Below are positions 6,698 through 15,152 of a stretch of DNA of 20,942 nucleotides, in pieces. This DNA is from Micrococcales bacterium UBA2037 (GTDB lineage Bacteria; Actinomycetota; Actinomycetes; Actinomycetales; Microbacteriaceae), in NCBI GenBank assembly GCA_002333405.1, contig DDBH01000014.1:1-20942 (forward strand). Reading direction: 5' to 3'. Under the pieces are notes generated by a model, which ran no database searches, was not told the DNA's origin, and worked only from the letters and a program-made list of their open reading frames with translations. The number at the start of each line of letters is the position of its first letter. Position 1 is the first letter of the stretch. Made by a program: the position numbers and the translations under genes.

Positions 6698-8169
6698 ATC
6701 TTTCCCAGAAACCTAATCAGTTTCGTCAGAATCGGTGCCAGTGCCTTGTAGCCGGCAGCACGAGTTGGCAGTTTGATTGGACTTCTATTGCTAACTCCAA
6801 TGGTTCTAGGCTCGGTAAACCTCAGTAGACCTCCGGGACCGGACCGCCTACCCATGCCTGATTGCTTCATTCCACCCATTGGAGCGGCCATGGAAGCCAT
6901 GGATGCGCGATAGCCCTCATTGATGTTCACCGATCCTGCCATCAGCCTGCTGGCCACTTCAAGCGCCTGCGCACGGTTACCGACGACCGAGGCATTCAGC
7001 CCATACTCGCTGGCATTTGCTAGCTCCACTGCCTGGTCAAGACCTTCGTAGCCAACCAGTGCAATGACCGGCCCGAACACCTCCTTGTGAAGTATCTCAG
7101 CGCCATGCGGAATGTTTGTGATGACTGTTGGTGCGAAAAAGTTTGGTCCAATTTCTGGCAGTGGCTTTCCGCCGGTGAGGATCTCGGCACCCTCTTTTGC
7201 GGCTCTTTCAACAAAGCCCGAAACGCGCTCCAGCTGAGCTGAGGAAGTGAGCGCTCCGAGATCAAAATCAAACTTGTCTGAGTTGCCAAGCTTTAGCGAC
7301 TCAACCTTTGCTTTCAGGATCTGCTCAAAATCCTTCAACGAATGCTGGGGAACATAGAGCCGCTCGATTGAGACACACAGCTGTCCGGAGTTTCCAAAAG
7401 CGCCGCCGATGGCGGTTTCTGCTGCCTGATTCAAATCAGCGCCTGGAAGCACAATCATCGGATTTTTACCGCCCAACTCCAGTGAGTATCCAATCAGGCG
7501 TGAGGCAGCGCGTTGGGCGACGATTGTTCCGGTCGCAGTGGAGCCAGTGAAGGCTACGTAGTCGGCGTTATCCGTGACCGCATTTCCAACCACGGCTGGC
7601 TCGCCGTGGACAACCTGCCAAATGTGCTCAGGAATACCGGCTTCAACACTTAGTTTTCGTGCCAGCTGCACTGTTTTGGCAGTTTGATTGTCGGCCTTTT
7701 GCACGACGGCATTGCCGGCCATAAGCGCCGGAATCACATCCATCATGGTCAGGGCCAACGGATAGTTCCAGGGCGTGATAATTCCAACCACTCCGACTGG
7801 AGCAGGCTCTACATAGGCGCTGAGCATAAAGGGAGCACCGGAGCGAACCGATTTGCGCTTCATGAGCTTTGGGGTCACTTTGGCGTAGTAACCAATGGCA
7901 CCCAGGGAACCAGTTATCTCCTCGAAGGCATGCGCTCTTGATTTTCCAGTTTCAGCCTGAAGTAGGTCCATGATTGTCTCTTGGTTTTCGATCATGGAAT
8001 CCACAATCCTGCGGGCAATCTTTGAGCGAACCTTAGGCTCAGTTGCCGCCCAGGCTGGCTGAGTTTTTCTAGCTGAATCAAAAATTAGGGCCACGTCGGC
8101 TGCCGAGTGTGAATCAATCACGTGCAACTCGTTGCCGGTAAGTGGATCTACAACGCTGATAGTGTCCAT
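6694..8169 (-). CDS. gabD2: Succinic semialdehyde dehydrogenase, GabD2-like
   Basis: NAD(P)-dependent aldehyde dehydrogenase, probably oxidising succinic semialdehyde to succinate. The 491 residues include the Rossmann NAD-binding part (TPWNYP with N135, K158), the general base E231 in ELGGKNPMIV, the nucleophile C265 in SGQLCVSIER, and late motifs KEVFGPV and APMGGMKQSGMGRRSGPGG. ELGGKNPMIV, GQLC(V/I)SIER, NEGY and the C-terminal extension of about 30 residues after the last ALDH motif match, as far as I recall it, mycobacterial GabD2 rather than GabD1. It is the last gene of a four-gene minus-strand operon, 8 nt after the mrp stop with no clear Shine-Dalgarno sequence, so coupling is likely. 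No GABA transaminase is nearby, so the substrate remains inference. Confidence 0.8.
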   Translation of the reverse strand: MDTISVVDPLTGNELHVIDSHSAADVALIFDSARKTQPAWAATEPKVRSKIARRIVDSMIENQETIMDLLQAETGKSRAHAFEEITGSLGAIGYYAKVTPKLMKRKSVRSGAPFMLSAYVEPAPVGVVGIITPWNYPLALTMMDVIPALMAGNAVVQKADNQTAKTVQLARKLSVEAGIPEHIWQVVHGEPAVVGNAVTDNADYVAFTGSTATGTIVAQRAASRLIGYSLELGGKNPMIVLPGADLNQAAETAIGGAFGNSGQLCVSIERLYVPQHSLKDFEQILKAKVESLKLGNSDKFDFDLGALTSSAQLERVSGFVERAAKEGAEILTGGKPLPEIGPNFFAPTVITNIPHGAEILHKEVFGPVIALVGYEGLDQAVELANASEYGLNASVVGNRAQALEVASRLMAGSVNINEGYRASMASMAAPMGGMKQSGMGRRSGPGGLLRFTEPRTIGVSNRSPIKLPTRAAGYKALAPILTKLIRFLGKI

Positions 8170-8177
8170 GGCTAACT

Positions 8178-9278
8178 CTAACTCGGAGAGATCCTTAAAG
8201 ATTTCCCACTTAGGCCTCTTGGCATCGAGGCGATTGCAGAGGCAACTGCCGTGATTTCCTGTGCTGCTTGATCGCTTGGGTTGCTCACAACAATTGGCAT
8301 TTGGTCATCGGCAGATTCCCTCAGGCCCTGACTGATCGATATCTTTCCCAAGACCGAAACTTGCGTTCCTGAGATTTCTGTAAGCCGATCAGCCACTGCC
8401 TGTCCGCCACCGGCACCAAACAGTTCCAGCGGGCCATTTGCTGTGGGCAGGTAGCTCATGTTTTCGATTACTCCAAGAATCGATTGGCCAGTCTGCAGTC
8501 CAATTGCGCCGGAGCGCTCAGCAACCATTGCGGCGGTGTGCTGGGGAGTGGTTACAACCAACGACTGGGCACTGGGTAGCAGCTGACCCAGACTGATAGC
8601 AACATCTCCAGTTCCAGGAGGCAAGTCAACCAGCAGAAAATCAAGGTCTCCCCAGTGGACATCTGTCAAAAACTGCTCAACGGCCCTATGCAACATCGGT
8701 CCGCGCCAGGCGACCGGCTGATTGTCCTTGACGAAAAAGCCGATTGAAATCACCTTGACGTCGTGAGCAATTGGCGGAAGCATCAGCTGATCGACTTTGG
8801 TTGGGCTCTGATTCACTCCAATGAGCTGAGGTACTGAATAACCGAAGATGTCGGCATCCAAAAGCCCAACTTTATGGCCAAGCTTTGCAAGCGCAACCGC
8901 CAGGTTCACAGTGAGAGTTGATTTCCCAACCCCGCCTTTACCGCTAGACACAAAAATCACCCTGGTCAGACAGTCCTTTTCCGCGAACGGATTGAACTTG
9001 GGGGGCTTATCACCGCGAAGTTTGAGAGTGAGCCCCTGCCGCTCTTCGGAAGTCATGGTTGTCATGAAAACGACAACCTCGCAGAATTCCTTGGCAAGCG
9101 CAGCTCTCACATCGCGTTCAATCGATTGAGCTGCTGGGCAGCCAACGATTGTCAGTTTTATCGTGGCAGTTACCGAATCTTCAGTCTCCTGAATCTCGCC
9201 AACCATCCCGAGCTCGGTAATGGGGGCTCTCAGCTCCGGGTCAATAACGGTTGCCAGAGCTTTTAGTGCTCTGCTCAT
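8178..9278 (-). CDS. mrp: Mrp/ApbC family P-loop ATPase, Fe-S cluster carrier
   Basis: Cytosolic ATPase of the Mrp/NBP35/ApbC family that binds and delivers iron-sulfur clusters to apoproteins. The 366 residues comprise an N-terminal MIP18/DUF59 domain (about 1-85, with the VGCPAAQSIERDV signature) and a ParA-like ATPase domain. The deviant Walker A is SSGKGGVGKST at 111-121, and VDLPPGTGDVAISLGQL is a clear family motif. The CxxC used to hold a bridging cluster in many Mrp proteins is absent: the segment after ENMSYL reads PTANGPLELFGAGGG. From memory this is usual in actinobacteria. Its ATG overlaps the DUF1003 stop in ATGA fashion, so translation is coupled. Its neighbours match the Rv1229c-Rv1232c order. 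Confidence 0.93.
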   Translation of the reverse strand: MSRALKALATVIDPELRAPITELGMVGEIQETEDSVTATIKLTIVGCPAAQSIERDVRAALAKEFCEVVVFMTTMTSEERQGLTLKLRGDKPPKFNPFAEKDCLTRVIFVSSGKGGVGKSTLTVNLAVALAKLGHKVGLLDADIFGYSVPQLIGVNQSPTKVDQLMLPPIAHDVKVISIGFFVKDNQPVAWRGPMLHRAVEQFLTDVHWGDLDFLLVDLPPGTGDVAISLGQLLPSAQSLVVTTPQHTAAMVAERSGAIGLQTGQSILGVIENMSYLPTANGPLELFGAGGGQAVADRLTEISGTQVSVLGKISISQGLRESADDQMPIVVSNPSDQAAQEITAVASAIASMPRGLSGKSLRISPS

Positions 9279-9790
9279 TTAGTTTTCTTGCCGGGCTTTG
9301 GATCGTTGCGAAGCTCCTCCAGAAGGTCCTTCATAGCTTCCCTGATTTCATCGCGCACAAAGTCTCTGGTTGCAACCTCATCAACAGCAAGAGCCAGGGC
9401 CGCAACCTCACGCGCCAAATACTCAGTGTCGGCAAGATTCCGTTCGGAGCGCTGACGATCCTGTTCGAACTTCACACGGTCTCGGTCATCCTGGCGGTTC
9501 TGAGCCAGCAGGATCAGGGGTGCTGCGTAGGAGGCCTGGAGCGACAGCAGCAGAGTTAGAAGAGTGAAGTTCAGCGCCCTGGGGTCAAACTGTGAAGAGG
9601 GCGCTGCCAGGGTGTTCCAGGTGAGCCAGATGGCGACGACTGCTGTCATCACAATCAAGAAAGCCCCGGTTCCCATGGCTCTGGCGAATCGCTCTGAGAT
9701 TCGGCCAACTGTTTCCTGCGAAATATTGGGGAGCCTAAACAGAGGACGGCGAGTCAACGGCTTTTCAAGCTCTGATTGGTTCCTTGCCAT
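9275..9790 (-). CDS. DUF1003 family membrane protein
   Basis: A 171-residue integral membrane protein with two central hydrophobic helices: GAFLIVMTAVVAIWLTW (about residues 41-57) and LNFTLLTLLLSLQASYAAPL (about 73-92). The second contains the SLQASYAAPLILLAQNRQ signature of DUF1003. A charged cytosolic C-terminal region follows, rich in R, D and E and likely coiled-coil, ending PKPGKKTK. Function is unknown. It sits between the MgtE-N/CBS gene (one-base overlap) and mrp (four-base overlap), so all three should be made from one message. The conserved association with an MgtE-like regulatory protein suggests a role in ion homeostasis, but that is inference. Confidence 0.88.
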   Translation of the reverse strand: MARNQSELEKPLTRRPLFRLPNISQETVGRISERFARAMGTGAFLIVMTAVVAIWLTWNTLAAPSSQFDPRALNFTLLTLLLSLQASYAAPLILLAQNRQDDRDRVKFEQDRQRSERNLADTEYLAREVAALALAVDEVATRDFVRDEIREAMKDLLEELRNDPKPGKKTK

Positions 9791-11031
9791 TAGTTGTCCT
9801 CCTCACTTCTCCAGTCGTCGGGCAATAGGTGGTCTAGCACATCGTCGACGGTGACCACACCAACCAGATGTTGCTCATCGTCGGTCACCGGTAGCGCAAC
9901 TAGGTCATAGGTTGCTAGGTCACGGTGGATTTGGGCGATTGGTGTGTCTAGGGCAATCGGTTCCTGCTCCGTATCCAGCAGTGAACCCAGACGTTCATGG
10001 GGTGGGTAGCGAAGCAGCTTCTGGAAGTGGACAACCCCCAAATACCTGCCAGTTGGTGCCTCGTAGGGAGGCAAGGTGACAAACACTTGGGCCGCCAGCA
10101 CCGGCTCAACTTCTTTTCTTCGAACCAACGCCATGGCCTCAGCAACTGTGGTGTCGGCCGCACAAATGATGGGCTCAGGGGTCATCATTCCACCTGCGGT
10201 ATACGGCTCATACTGAAGCAGCTGTCTAATATCTTCAGCCTCTTCATCGTCCATCAAATCAAGCAGCGTCTCAGTGCGCTCGGGAGTCAGGTTGGCCATA
10301 AGGTCGGCAGCGTCATCTGGCCCCATTAGGTCCAGAACTTCGGCTGCTCGCTGGTCATCAAGGTCATTGATGATTTCCAGCTGCTCTTCCTCCGGAAGCT
10401 CTTCCAGAAGGTCCGCCAGACGCTCGTCGTCAAGCTCGTCGGCGAGCGCGAGCATCCTGTCTTCAGGCAGGTCTAGAACCGCTGTCGCCAGGTCGGCTGG
10501 CCTCAGGTCCTGAACTGCGGTCAGCAACTGCTGAGCGTCTTGATCTGCAGGATTCTCCTGGTTTTCGGCAACTTCGTGCCACTGCACAAACTCGGTAGGG
10601 CCCTTAGCAAAGGGCAATCCCGATGTCTTTTTCTGCCTTCTGACAAAAAGTTCCGAGAGCACCCATTCGCCGCGCTTGCCCTTTTGGATTGCAAAATCTT
10701 CGATGCTGGCAATGTTCTTGCCCGCCAACAGCGTCACCTTGCGACCAAGCATCTCGGCAATCGCTCTAACTTCTTGGCCCCTTATCGTGAAGCGGCGAAG
10801 ATCAATAAGGCCATTGGTAATTAGTTGCCCGGGGGCAATTGCCGTTACTCGGGCTATCGGTAGGAACACTCTTCTGCGACCAGAAATTTCAATGATGAAA
10901 CCTGTTGCCCTCGGCGGCAAAGTCTTTCTATATGCCATCAGGACATCGATGACCTTACCGACTCGGTCGCCCTGAGGGTCAAAAACACCGCAACCTGCCA
11001 GTCTGGCTACGAATACTCTGGTTGCGCTCAT
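9790..11031 (-). CDS. MgtE intracellular N-domain and CBS domain protein without a channel
   Basis: A 413-residue soluble protein. Residues about 1-140 form one or two small beta-barrel-like (PRC-barrel-like) units (VFDPQGDRVGKVIDVLMAY; LLAGKNIASIEDFAIQ). Residues about 165-275 are an MgtE N-domain helical solenoid with repeating acidic turns (ELDDERLADLLEELPEEEQL, LMGPDDAADLMANLTPER). From the AGGMMTPE linker at about 280 to the end is a pair of CBS domains. No membrane segment follows, so this is not a magnesium channel itself; the acidic solenoid and CBS pair suggest Mg2+ or nucleotide sensing. It resembles Rv1232c. It is the first gene of the operon leading to DUF1003, mrp and the dehydrogenase, and probably has a leaderless start 7 nt after a TAAGGT box. 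Confidence 0.87.
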   Translation of the reverse strand: MSATRVFVARLAGCGVFDPQGDRVGKVIDVLMAYRKTLPPRATGFIIEISGRRRVFLPIARVTAIAPGQLITNGLIDLRRFTIRGQEVRAIAEMLGRKVTLLAGKNIASIEDFAIQKGKRGEWVLSELFVRRQKKTSGLPFAKGPTEFVQWHEVAENQENPADQDAQQLLTAVQDLRPADLATAVLDLPEDRMLALADELDDERLADLLEELPEEEQLEIINDLDDQRAAEVLDLMGPDDAADLMANLTPERTETLLDLMDDEEAEDIRQLLQYEPYTAGGMMTPEPIICAADTTVAEAMALVRRKEVEPVLAAQVFVTLPPYEAPTGRYLGVVHFQKLLRYPPHERLGSLLDTEQEPIALDTPIAQIHRDLATYDLVALPVTDDEQHLVGVVTVDDVLDHLLPDDWRSEEDN

Positions 11032-11038
11032 AGAGATA

Positions 11039-11044
11039 ACCTTA
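11039..11044 (-). promoter_or_regulatory. Putative -10 box of the MgtE-N/DUF1003/mrp/dehydrogenase operon
   Basis: Minus-strand TAAGGT followed by 7 nt and ATG at 11031. There is no Shine-Dalgarno sequence. It is the only promoter candidate I can place for the four-gene operon, whose internal junctions are a 1-nt overlap, a 4-nt overlap and an 8-nt gap. Confidence 0.5.
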
Positions 11045-11078
11045 TTGGGCTATTCACAATCCTGAAAGAATTTGAGCC

Positions 11079-11594
11079 ATGAGCAACCCATCTAGCGCGG
11101 CAAAAAGAGGCAAAGCGGGGCCATCTATCCCGCGCGGTCACAGTCTCGGCGAGTTCAGAACGCATGCTGAGGCCTCTGATTTGGTAAATCGGCTAGTCCA
11201 GGGTGACCTGGCTGCTAACAAGATTTCTATCGTCGGGCACGATCTAGTGCTGGTTGAGAGGGTTCGATCCAGACTTGGCTACGGACGAGTTGCCGGATCT
11301 GGAGCGCTGACTGGATTCTGGCTGGGCGTTATCTTTGCCCTGATAATTGGTGCCGGGGTTCAGGTTGGTGCCGACGACACAATTACCTATGCGCCACAGG
11401 AATTCATGGCGGTTGTATTGATGGCCGCCGGCGGTGGAATGCTGTTTAGCATCCTACGATTTGTTGCCTCCAAGAACCGTCGGGGTTTCCTGAGCTCTCA
11501 GATGCCGGTTGCATCAAGGTACGAGGTAATAGTCCCGGAGCAGGACGCAGTTCAGGCCAGAAAGGTCTTGGACCTAGCCAGCTCCTCCGAGTAG
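11079..11594 (+). CDS. General stress protein 17M-like membrane protein
   Basis: A 171-residue protein with the general-stress-protein 17M/YflT-like pattern: a leading GHSLGEFRTHAEASDLVNRL segment and NKISIVGHDLVLVERVRSRL, like an alpha/beta ferredoxin-like unit. Two hydrophobic helices follow, GFWLGVIFALIIGAGV and FMAVVLMAAGGGMLFSILRF, then a returning strand RYEVIVPEQDAVQARKVLDL. Function is unknown; the position next to the MgtE-N operon matches Rv1234. Start at ATG 11079; the only upstream signal is a weak purine run GAAAGAA and an AAGAAT hexamer 7 nt before the ATG, so it could be a poorer member of the leaderless set. The gap to the divergent operon is 47 bp. The 3' end overlaps pepP by 21 bp on the opposite strand. 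Confidence 0.82.
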   Translation: MSNPSSAAKRGKAGPSIPRGHSLGEFRTHAEASDLVNRLVQGDLAANKISIVGHDLVLVERVRSRLGYGRVAGSGALTGFWLGVIFALIIGAGVQVGADDTITYAPQEFMAVVLMAAGGGMLFSILRFVASKNRRGFLSSQMPVASRYEVIVPEQDAVQARKVLDLASSSE

Positions 11595-12971
11595 TGCTTG
11601 GCTAAACCAGTCTTCAATGCCACTGGCGGTTCTCGGCAGTCCCGCACTTAGGTTTTCGTAACCAGTTTCGGTTACCAGCACGTCGTCCTCGATCCTCACG
11701 CCAATGCCTCGGTAGGCCTCTGGCACGAGCAGATCATTTTCGTGGAAGTAAAGGCCGGGTTCAATGGTGAACACCATTCCCGGCTCCAGCACACCGTCCT
11801 GATACATCTCACGCCTGGCTTTGGCGCAGTCGTGGACATCTAGACCGAGGTGGTGGCTGGTGCCATGGACCATGTAGCGGCGGTGGTGCTGGTTGTCTGG
11901 ATCAAGCGCTTCGACTGGAGTGACTGGGATAAGACCCAACTCCGATACCTTTTGGGCAATGACCGCAATTGCGGCGTTGTGGACATCGCGGAACAGCGCT
12001 CCAGGTTTTACTGCCGCAAAGGCAGCATCTGCTGCCTCCAGTACTGCCTCATAAACAAAAAGTTGCTCTTTGGAAAACTTGCCACTAACCGGAATGGTTC
12101 TTGTCACATCGGCCGTGTAGAGAGAATCTACTTCCGCTCCAGCATCAACCAGAATCAGGTCACCTGACTTGACTTCACCATCGTTCCTGGTCCAGTGCAG
12201 GATGCAGGCATTTTTGCCGCTGGCAGCAATGGTGTCGTATCCGAGATCGTAGGCGTGCTGTCTAGCAACCGAGAAGAATGCAGTTTCAACCACTCGCTCG
12301 CCTCGTGGCTGGCGGGTTGCGCGCGGGATTGCCCTTGCTACCTCGGCAAACCCCGTAACAGTTACTGCAACTGCCTTCTTGAGTTCGGCAATCTCGTGGT
12401 CATCCTTGATGAACCGAATCTCAGATGCTTTTTGCATTAGGTCTTCGCTGTCTTTATCCAAAATCGCTTCCCAGGACTTGGCATCAGTTTCGAACTCCGC
12501 GATGTCGCGAGTTTTGATGCCGAGTTGAAGCTCAATTTGACCCAGGCTTGGGCGTTGACCAACCCAGAATTCACCAATTGCGGGGTTCGCAAAAAACTCA
12601 TCACTGTCTTTTCCGGCGGTTGGTCGCAAGTACAGGGTTGATTCAGGCACCTGGCCCCTGGCGTCAATCACCAGCGCGGAACCCGGAACACTTTGGCTGC
12701 CCCAGCCGGTGAAATAGACAAACGCGGAGTCCGGACGGTATCGGTAATCGCTGTCGTTAGAGCGGACCCTGGGCTCCGAGGCCTCAAAGATCAGAACCTT
12801 GCCGGGAAATTCGCTGGCTATTGTTTCGCGCCTTGCTTTAGTGAAGTCGGCCACTGGCCAACGGGTTGGCTCTAGCGCATCAAATTCGCCCCAATTGCTG
12901 CCGACAAACTCCATGAACTTTTCGGAGGAAGGTGTCCGAGAGCGGTTGGTCGGCTGAGATTTCTTTGTCAT
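11574..12971 (-). CDS. pepP: Xaa-Pro aminopeptidase (aminopeptidase P, M24B)
   Basis: Cytosolic metallopeptidase that removes N-terminal residues preceding proline. Starting at the ATG at 12971 it has 465 residues: an N-terminal aminopeptidase-P domain (FLIFEASEP-type strands, YRPDSAFVYFTGW) and a C-terminal pita-bread domain with all five metal ligands: D276 (VDAG), D288 (TADVTRTIPV), H373 (GTSHHLGLDVHD), E404 (TIEPGLYF) and E428 (RIEDD). A longer frame could start at 13013, but those 14 residues would overlap the PHP gene and are not family-like. An AGGAG lies 12 nt before the ATG at 12971, rather far. It diverges from the PHP gene by 17 bp and converges with the stress-protein gene by a 21-bp overlap. 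Confidence 0.92.
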   Translation of the reverse strand: MTKKSQPTNRSRTPSSEKFMEFVGSNWGEFDALEPTRWPVADFTKARRETIASEFPGKVLIFEASEPRVRSNDSDYRYRPDSAFVYFTGWGSQSVPGSALVIDARGQVPESTLYLRPTAGKDSDEFFANPAIGEFWVGQRPSLGQIELQLGIKTRDIAEFETDAKSWEAILDKDSEDLMQKASEIRFIKDDHEIAELKKAVAVTVTGFAEVARAIPRATRQPRGERVVETAFFSVARQHAYDLGYDTIAASGKNACILHWTRNDGEVKSGDLILVDAGAEVDSLYTADVTRTIPVSGKFSKEQLFVYEAVLEAADAAFAAVKPGALFRDVHNAAIAVIAQKVSELGLIPVTPVEALDPDNQHHRRYMVHGTSHHLGLDVHDCAKARREMYQDGVLEPGMVFTIEPGLYFHENDLLVPEAYRGIGVRIEDDVLVTETGYENLSAGLPRTASGIEDWFSQALLGGAG

Positions 12972-12976
12972 GCGAC

Positions 12977-12982
12977 TATTCT
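12977..12982 (+). promoter_or_regulatory. Putative -10 box of PHP phosphoesterase gene (leaderless)
   Basis: TATTCT followed by exactly 6 nt and the GTG at 12989. The six spacer bases GCTCCT (12983-12988) read as AGGAGC on the opposite strand, the putative ribosome binding site of pepP, so one short stretch may serve both genes. Confidence 0.5.
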
Positions 12983-12983
12983 G

Positions 12984-12988
12984 CTCCT
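12984..12988 (-). promoter_or_regulatory. Putative ribosome binding site of pepP
   Basis: Minus-strand AGGAG, 12 nt before the ATG at 12971. It favours this start over the in-frame ATG at 13013, which lies upstream of the site. The spacing is longer than optimal. Confidence 0.4.
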
Positions 12989-13858
12989 GTGATAGACCTG
13001 CATGCACATTCAAATCGTTCCGACGGCAAAGATTCCCCGACGGAGTTGGTTGAGAATGCGAAGGCTGCAGGGGTTAGCGTCCTGGCAATTACCGATCACG
13101 ACACCACCTCGGGCTGGGACGAAGCAATTTTGGCCGGTCTTAGAAACGGCATTCGGATCATTCCCGGTATCGAGGTTTCAACTAGGCAGCAGGTTGACAA
13201 AGACCGCTCAATCAGTGTCCACATTCTTGCGTATCTGCCGGACCCCACCCACGCCGAACTAACGGCCGAGCTTGAGAAAACCAGGAATTCCAGGATCAGT
13301 CGGGCGCAAAAGATGGTCGACCTGCTGGCCGAGGATTACCCGATTCGGTGGGAGCAAGTGCTTGCGGAGTTGCCCGAAGGGTCGACTGTTGGAAGGCCAG
13401 CGATCGCAGATGCCCTGGTGACCCTTGGGGTTGTTCCGACCAGGTCAGATGCCTTCACATCGATTCTTCACTCCAAGTCCCGCTATTACGTTTCAGATCA
13501 TGCGATGCCAACCGAACGAGCGATTGAACTGATTCGTAAAGCCGGGGGAGTATCAGTGATCGCCCATCCTCTGATTGACTTTCCACCCGGTGCGTCTTTT
13601 TCGGATCTTCCGGCGCAGTTCTTCGCTGGCTTGATTCGAGCAGGCCTAGATGGCATCGAGGTAAACCACAGAGCGGTGCCGGCTCGAGCCAAGGACTGGC
13701 TCAGAAATCTCTCACTCAAGCACCAGCTAATCGTCACTGGTTCTAGCGACTACCACGGGGTTGGTGGGAAAGATAACTTACTGGGGGAGAACCAAACTTC
13801 GCCTGAAATGCTTCAGCGAATTTTGGATCAGGCTTCTGGTTTCGAAGCTCCCTTGTAG
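12989..13858 (+). CDS. PHP-domain phosphoesterase (RNase AM / YciV type)
   Basis: A 289-residue PHP (polymerase and histidinol phosphatase) protein resembling Rnm/YciV (TrpH), which acts on 3',5'-nucleotide bisphosphates and the 5' ends of short RNAs. Metal ligands appear in order: H5 and H7 in DLHAHSNRSDG, D36 and H37 in ITDHDT, E62 in PGIEVS, H78 in SVHILAY, a later AHPL histidine, and SSDYHG near residue 250. The family also shows the inserted helical domain seen here around GRPAIADALV. I chose the GTG at 12989: it starts two codons before the invariant D-L-H and lies 6 nt after a TATTCT box. An in-frame upstream start at 12932 would lie inside pepP. The 3' end overlaps the DEAD-box gene by 31 bp. 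Confidence 0.88.
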   Translation: MIDLHAHSNRSDGKDSPTELVENAKAAGVSVLAITDHDTTSGWDEAILAGLRNGIRIIPGIEVSTRQQVDKDRSISVHILAYLPDPTHAELTAELEKTRNSRISRAQKMVDLLAEDYPIRWEQVLAELPEGSTVGRPAIADALVTLGVVPTRSDAFTSILHSKSRYYVSDHAMPTERAIELIRKAGGVSVIAHPLIDFPPGASFSDLPAQFFAGLIRAGLDGIEVNHRAVPARAKDWLRNLSLKHQLIVTGSSDYHGVGGKDNLLGENQTSPEMLQRILDQASGFEAPL

Positions 13859-15147
13859 TTTCGATTGCGGTTACGGTTCCTCGGTGGTCTGGCCGCCTCG
13901 GTCTTAGCCTGCGGCTGTGAACGGTTTCCCTGTCGCTGTGGTTGGGTCGACTTCTGGGTTGGCGCGCGGCCAATCCTGCCCTTTGTGCCCGGAGCGATTC
14001 CCAGTTCGGCGTAGAGGTGATCGGAGTTTGAATATGTTTCGGTCGGCTCCGGCACTCCAAGGTCCAACTCGCGGTTGATGTGAACCCAGCGAGTAAGGTC
14101 ATCCCAGTCAACGAACGTAACGGCCACACCCAATTTACCGGCACGGCCAGTTCTTCCGATGCGGTGCAGGTAGGCCTTCTCGTCCTCTGGCACCGAGTAG
14201 TTGATTACGTGCGTCACGTCGTCAACGTCAATTCCTCTGGCGGCAACCTCGGTTGCAACCAAGATCTCCTTCTTGCCCTCTCTGAAAGCGCTCATCGAGC
14301 GCTCGCGGGCGTCCTGAGACATGTCTCCATGCAAAGGAGCAGCATTGAAGCCACGGTCAATTAGCTCTTCGGCTAGCTTGGCTGAAGCACGTTTGGTTCT
14401 AACGAAGATCACGGTCTTGCCGCGGCCCTCGGCCTGCAAGATGCGACCAACGACCTCGTCCTTATCAAGCGAGTGCGCTCGGTAAACAAACTGCTTGATG
14501 TCAGCTTTGGTCTTTCCTTCGTCCGGATCGCTGACCCGAATGTGGATAGGGCGGTTTTGGTAACGCCTTGCCAGGCTCAAAATCTGCGAGGGCATGGTTG
14601 CTGAGAACAACATGGTCTGGCGCTGCGGAGGTGTTAGCGAGAACAGCTTCTCCACATCCGGCAAGAAGCCAAGGTCAAGCATCTCGTCGGCCTCGTCCAA
14701 AACCATGAAGGTCACCTTGGAAAGGTCCATCAGTTTTTGTTTGGCAAGATCCAGCAATCGACCAGGTGTTCCCACCACAATCTGCGCACCGCCCTCAAGA
14801 GCAGCTACCTGACCCTCATAGGCCTTGCCACCATAGATGGCGACAACGGTTGTTGGTCGGTTGGCGGTTGCCATAATTAGGTCCTCTGACACCTGAAGGG
14901 CCAGCTCCCTGGTTGGCACAACAACTAGTGCCTGTACGCCCTTGGGAGGGTTCTCACCTAAGGCCTGAATAAGTGGCAGGCCAAATCCAAGCGTCTTGCC
15001 AGTTCCGGTTTTGGCTTGGCCAATAACGTCGGAACCAGATAACGCAACTGGAATAGCTTGCTCTTGAATCGGGAATGGGCTGGTGATGCCCTTGGAATCT
15101 AAGGCATCACAGATGTCTGTGTCGATGCCAAGTGATTTAAAACTCAA
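13828..15147 (-). CDS. DEAD-box ATP-dependent RNA helicase
   Basis: Cytosolic RNA helicase, probably in ribosome assembly or RNA decay. It has 439 residues with all motifs: the Q motif (F4, Q28), AKTGTGKT at 45-52, PTRELALQ, TPGRLLD, DEAD, SATMP, then the second RecA domain with HGDMSQDARE, ATEVAARGIDV and HRIGRTGRAG. Residues about 390-439 form a low-complexity basic tail rich in Q, P, R and N (RNRNRNRN) that should bind RNA without sequence specificity. It starts at a TTG at 15147, preceded by GGAGA at 15153-15157 and a run of seven T that runs into the start codon. Synteny with the ferritin-like and DUF3107 genes suggests it is the counterpart of mycobacterial rhlE (Rv3211). Confidence 0.94.
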   Translation of the reverse strand: MSFKSLGIDTDICDALDSKGITSPFPIQEQAIPVALSGSDVIGQAKTGTGKTLGFGLPLIQALGENPPKGVQALVVVPTRELALQVSEDLIMATANRPTTVVAIYGGKAYEGQVAALEGGAQIVVGTPGRLLDLAKQKLMDLSKVTFMVLDEADEMLDLGFLPDVEKLFSLTPPQRQTMLFSATMPSQILSLARRYQNRPIHIRVSDPDEGKTKADIKQFVYRAHSLDKDEVVGRILQAEGRGKTVIFVRTKRASAKLAEELIDRGFNAAPLHGDMSQDARERSMSAFREGKKEILVATEVAARGIDVDDVTHVINYSVPEDEKAYLHRIGRTGRAGKLGVAVTFVDWDDLTRWVHINRELDLGVPEPTETYSNSDHLYAELGIAPGTKGRIGRAPTQKSTQPQRQGNRSQPQAKTEAARPPRNRNRNRNYKGASKPEA

Positions 15148-15152
15148 AAAAA

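Noticed and set aside
10274..10513. Ser/Arg-rich frame opposite the MgtE-N domain
   Set aside because: It is the mirror of an acidic Asp/Glu/Leu repeat region on the real coding strand.
12932..12988. Longer PHP start
   Set aside because: The extension overlaps pepP and precedes the invariant D-L-H-A-H start of the fold. GTG 12989 is in register with TATTCT.
12972..13013. Longer pepP start (14 residues)
   Set aside because: It overlaps the PHP coding region and lies upstream of the only Shine-Dalgarno candidate.
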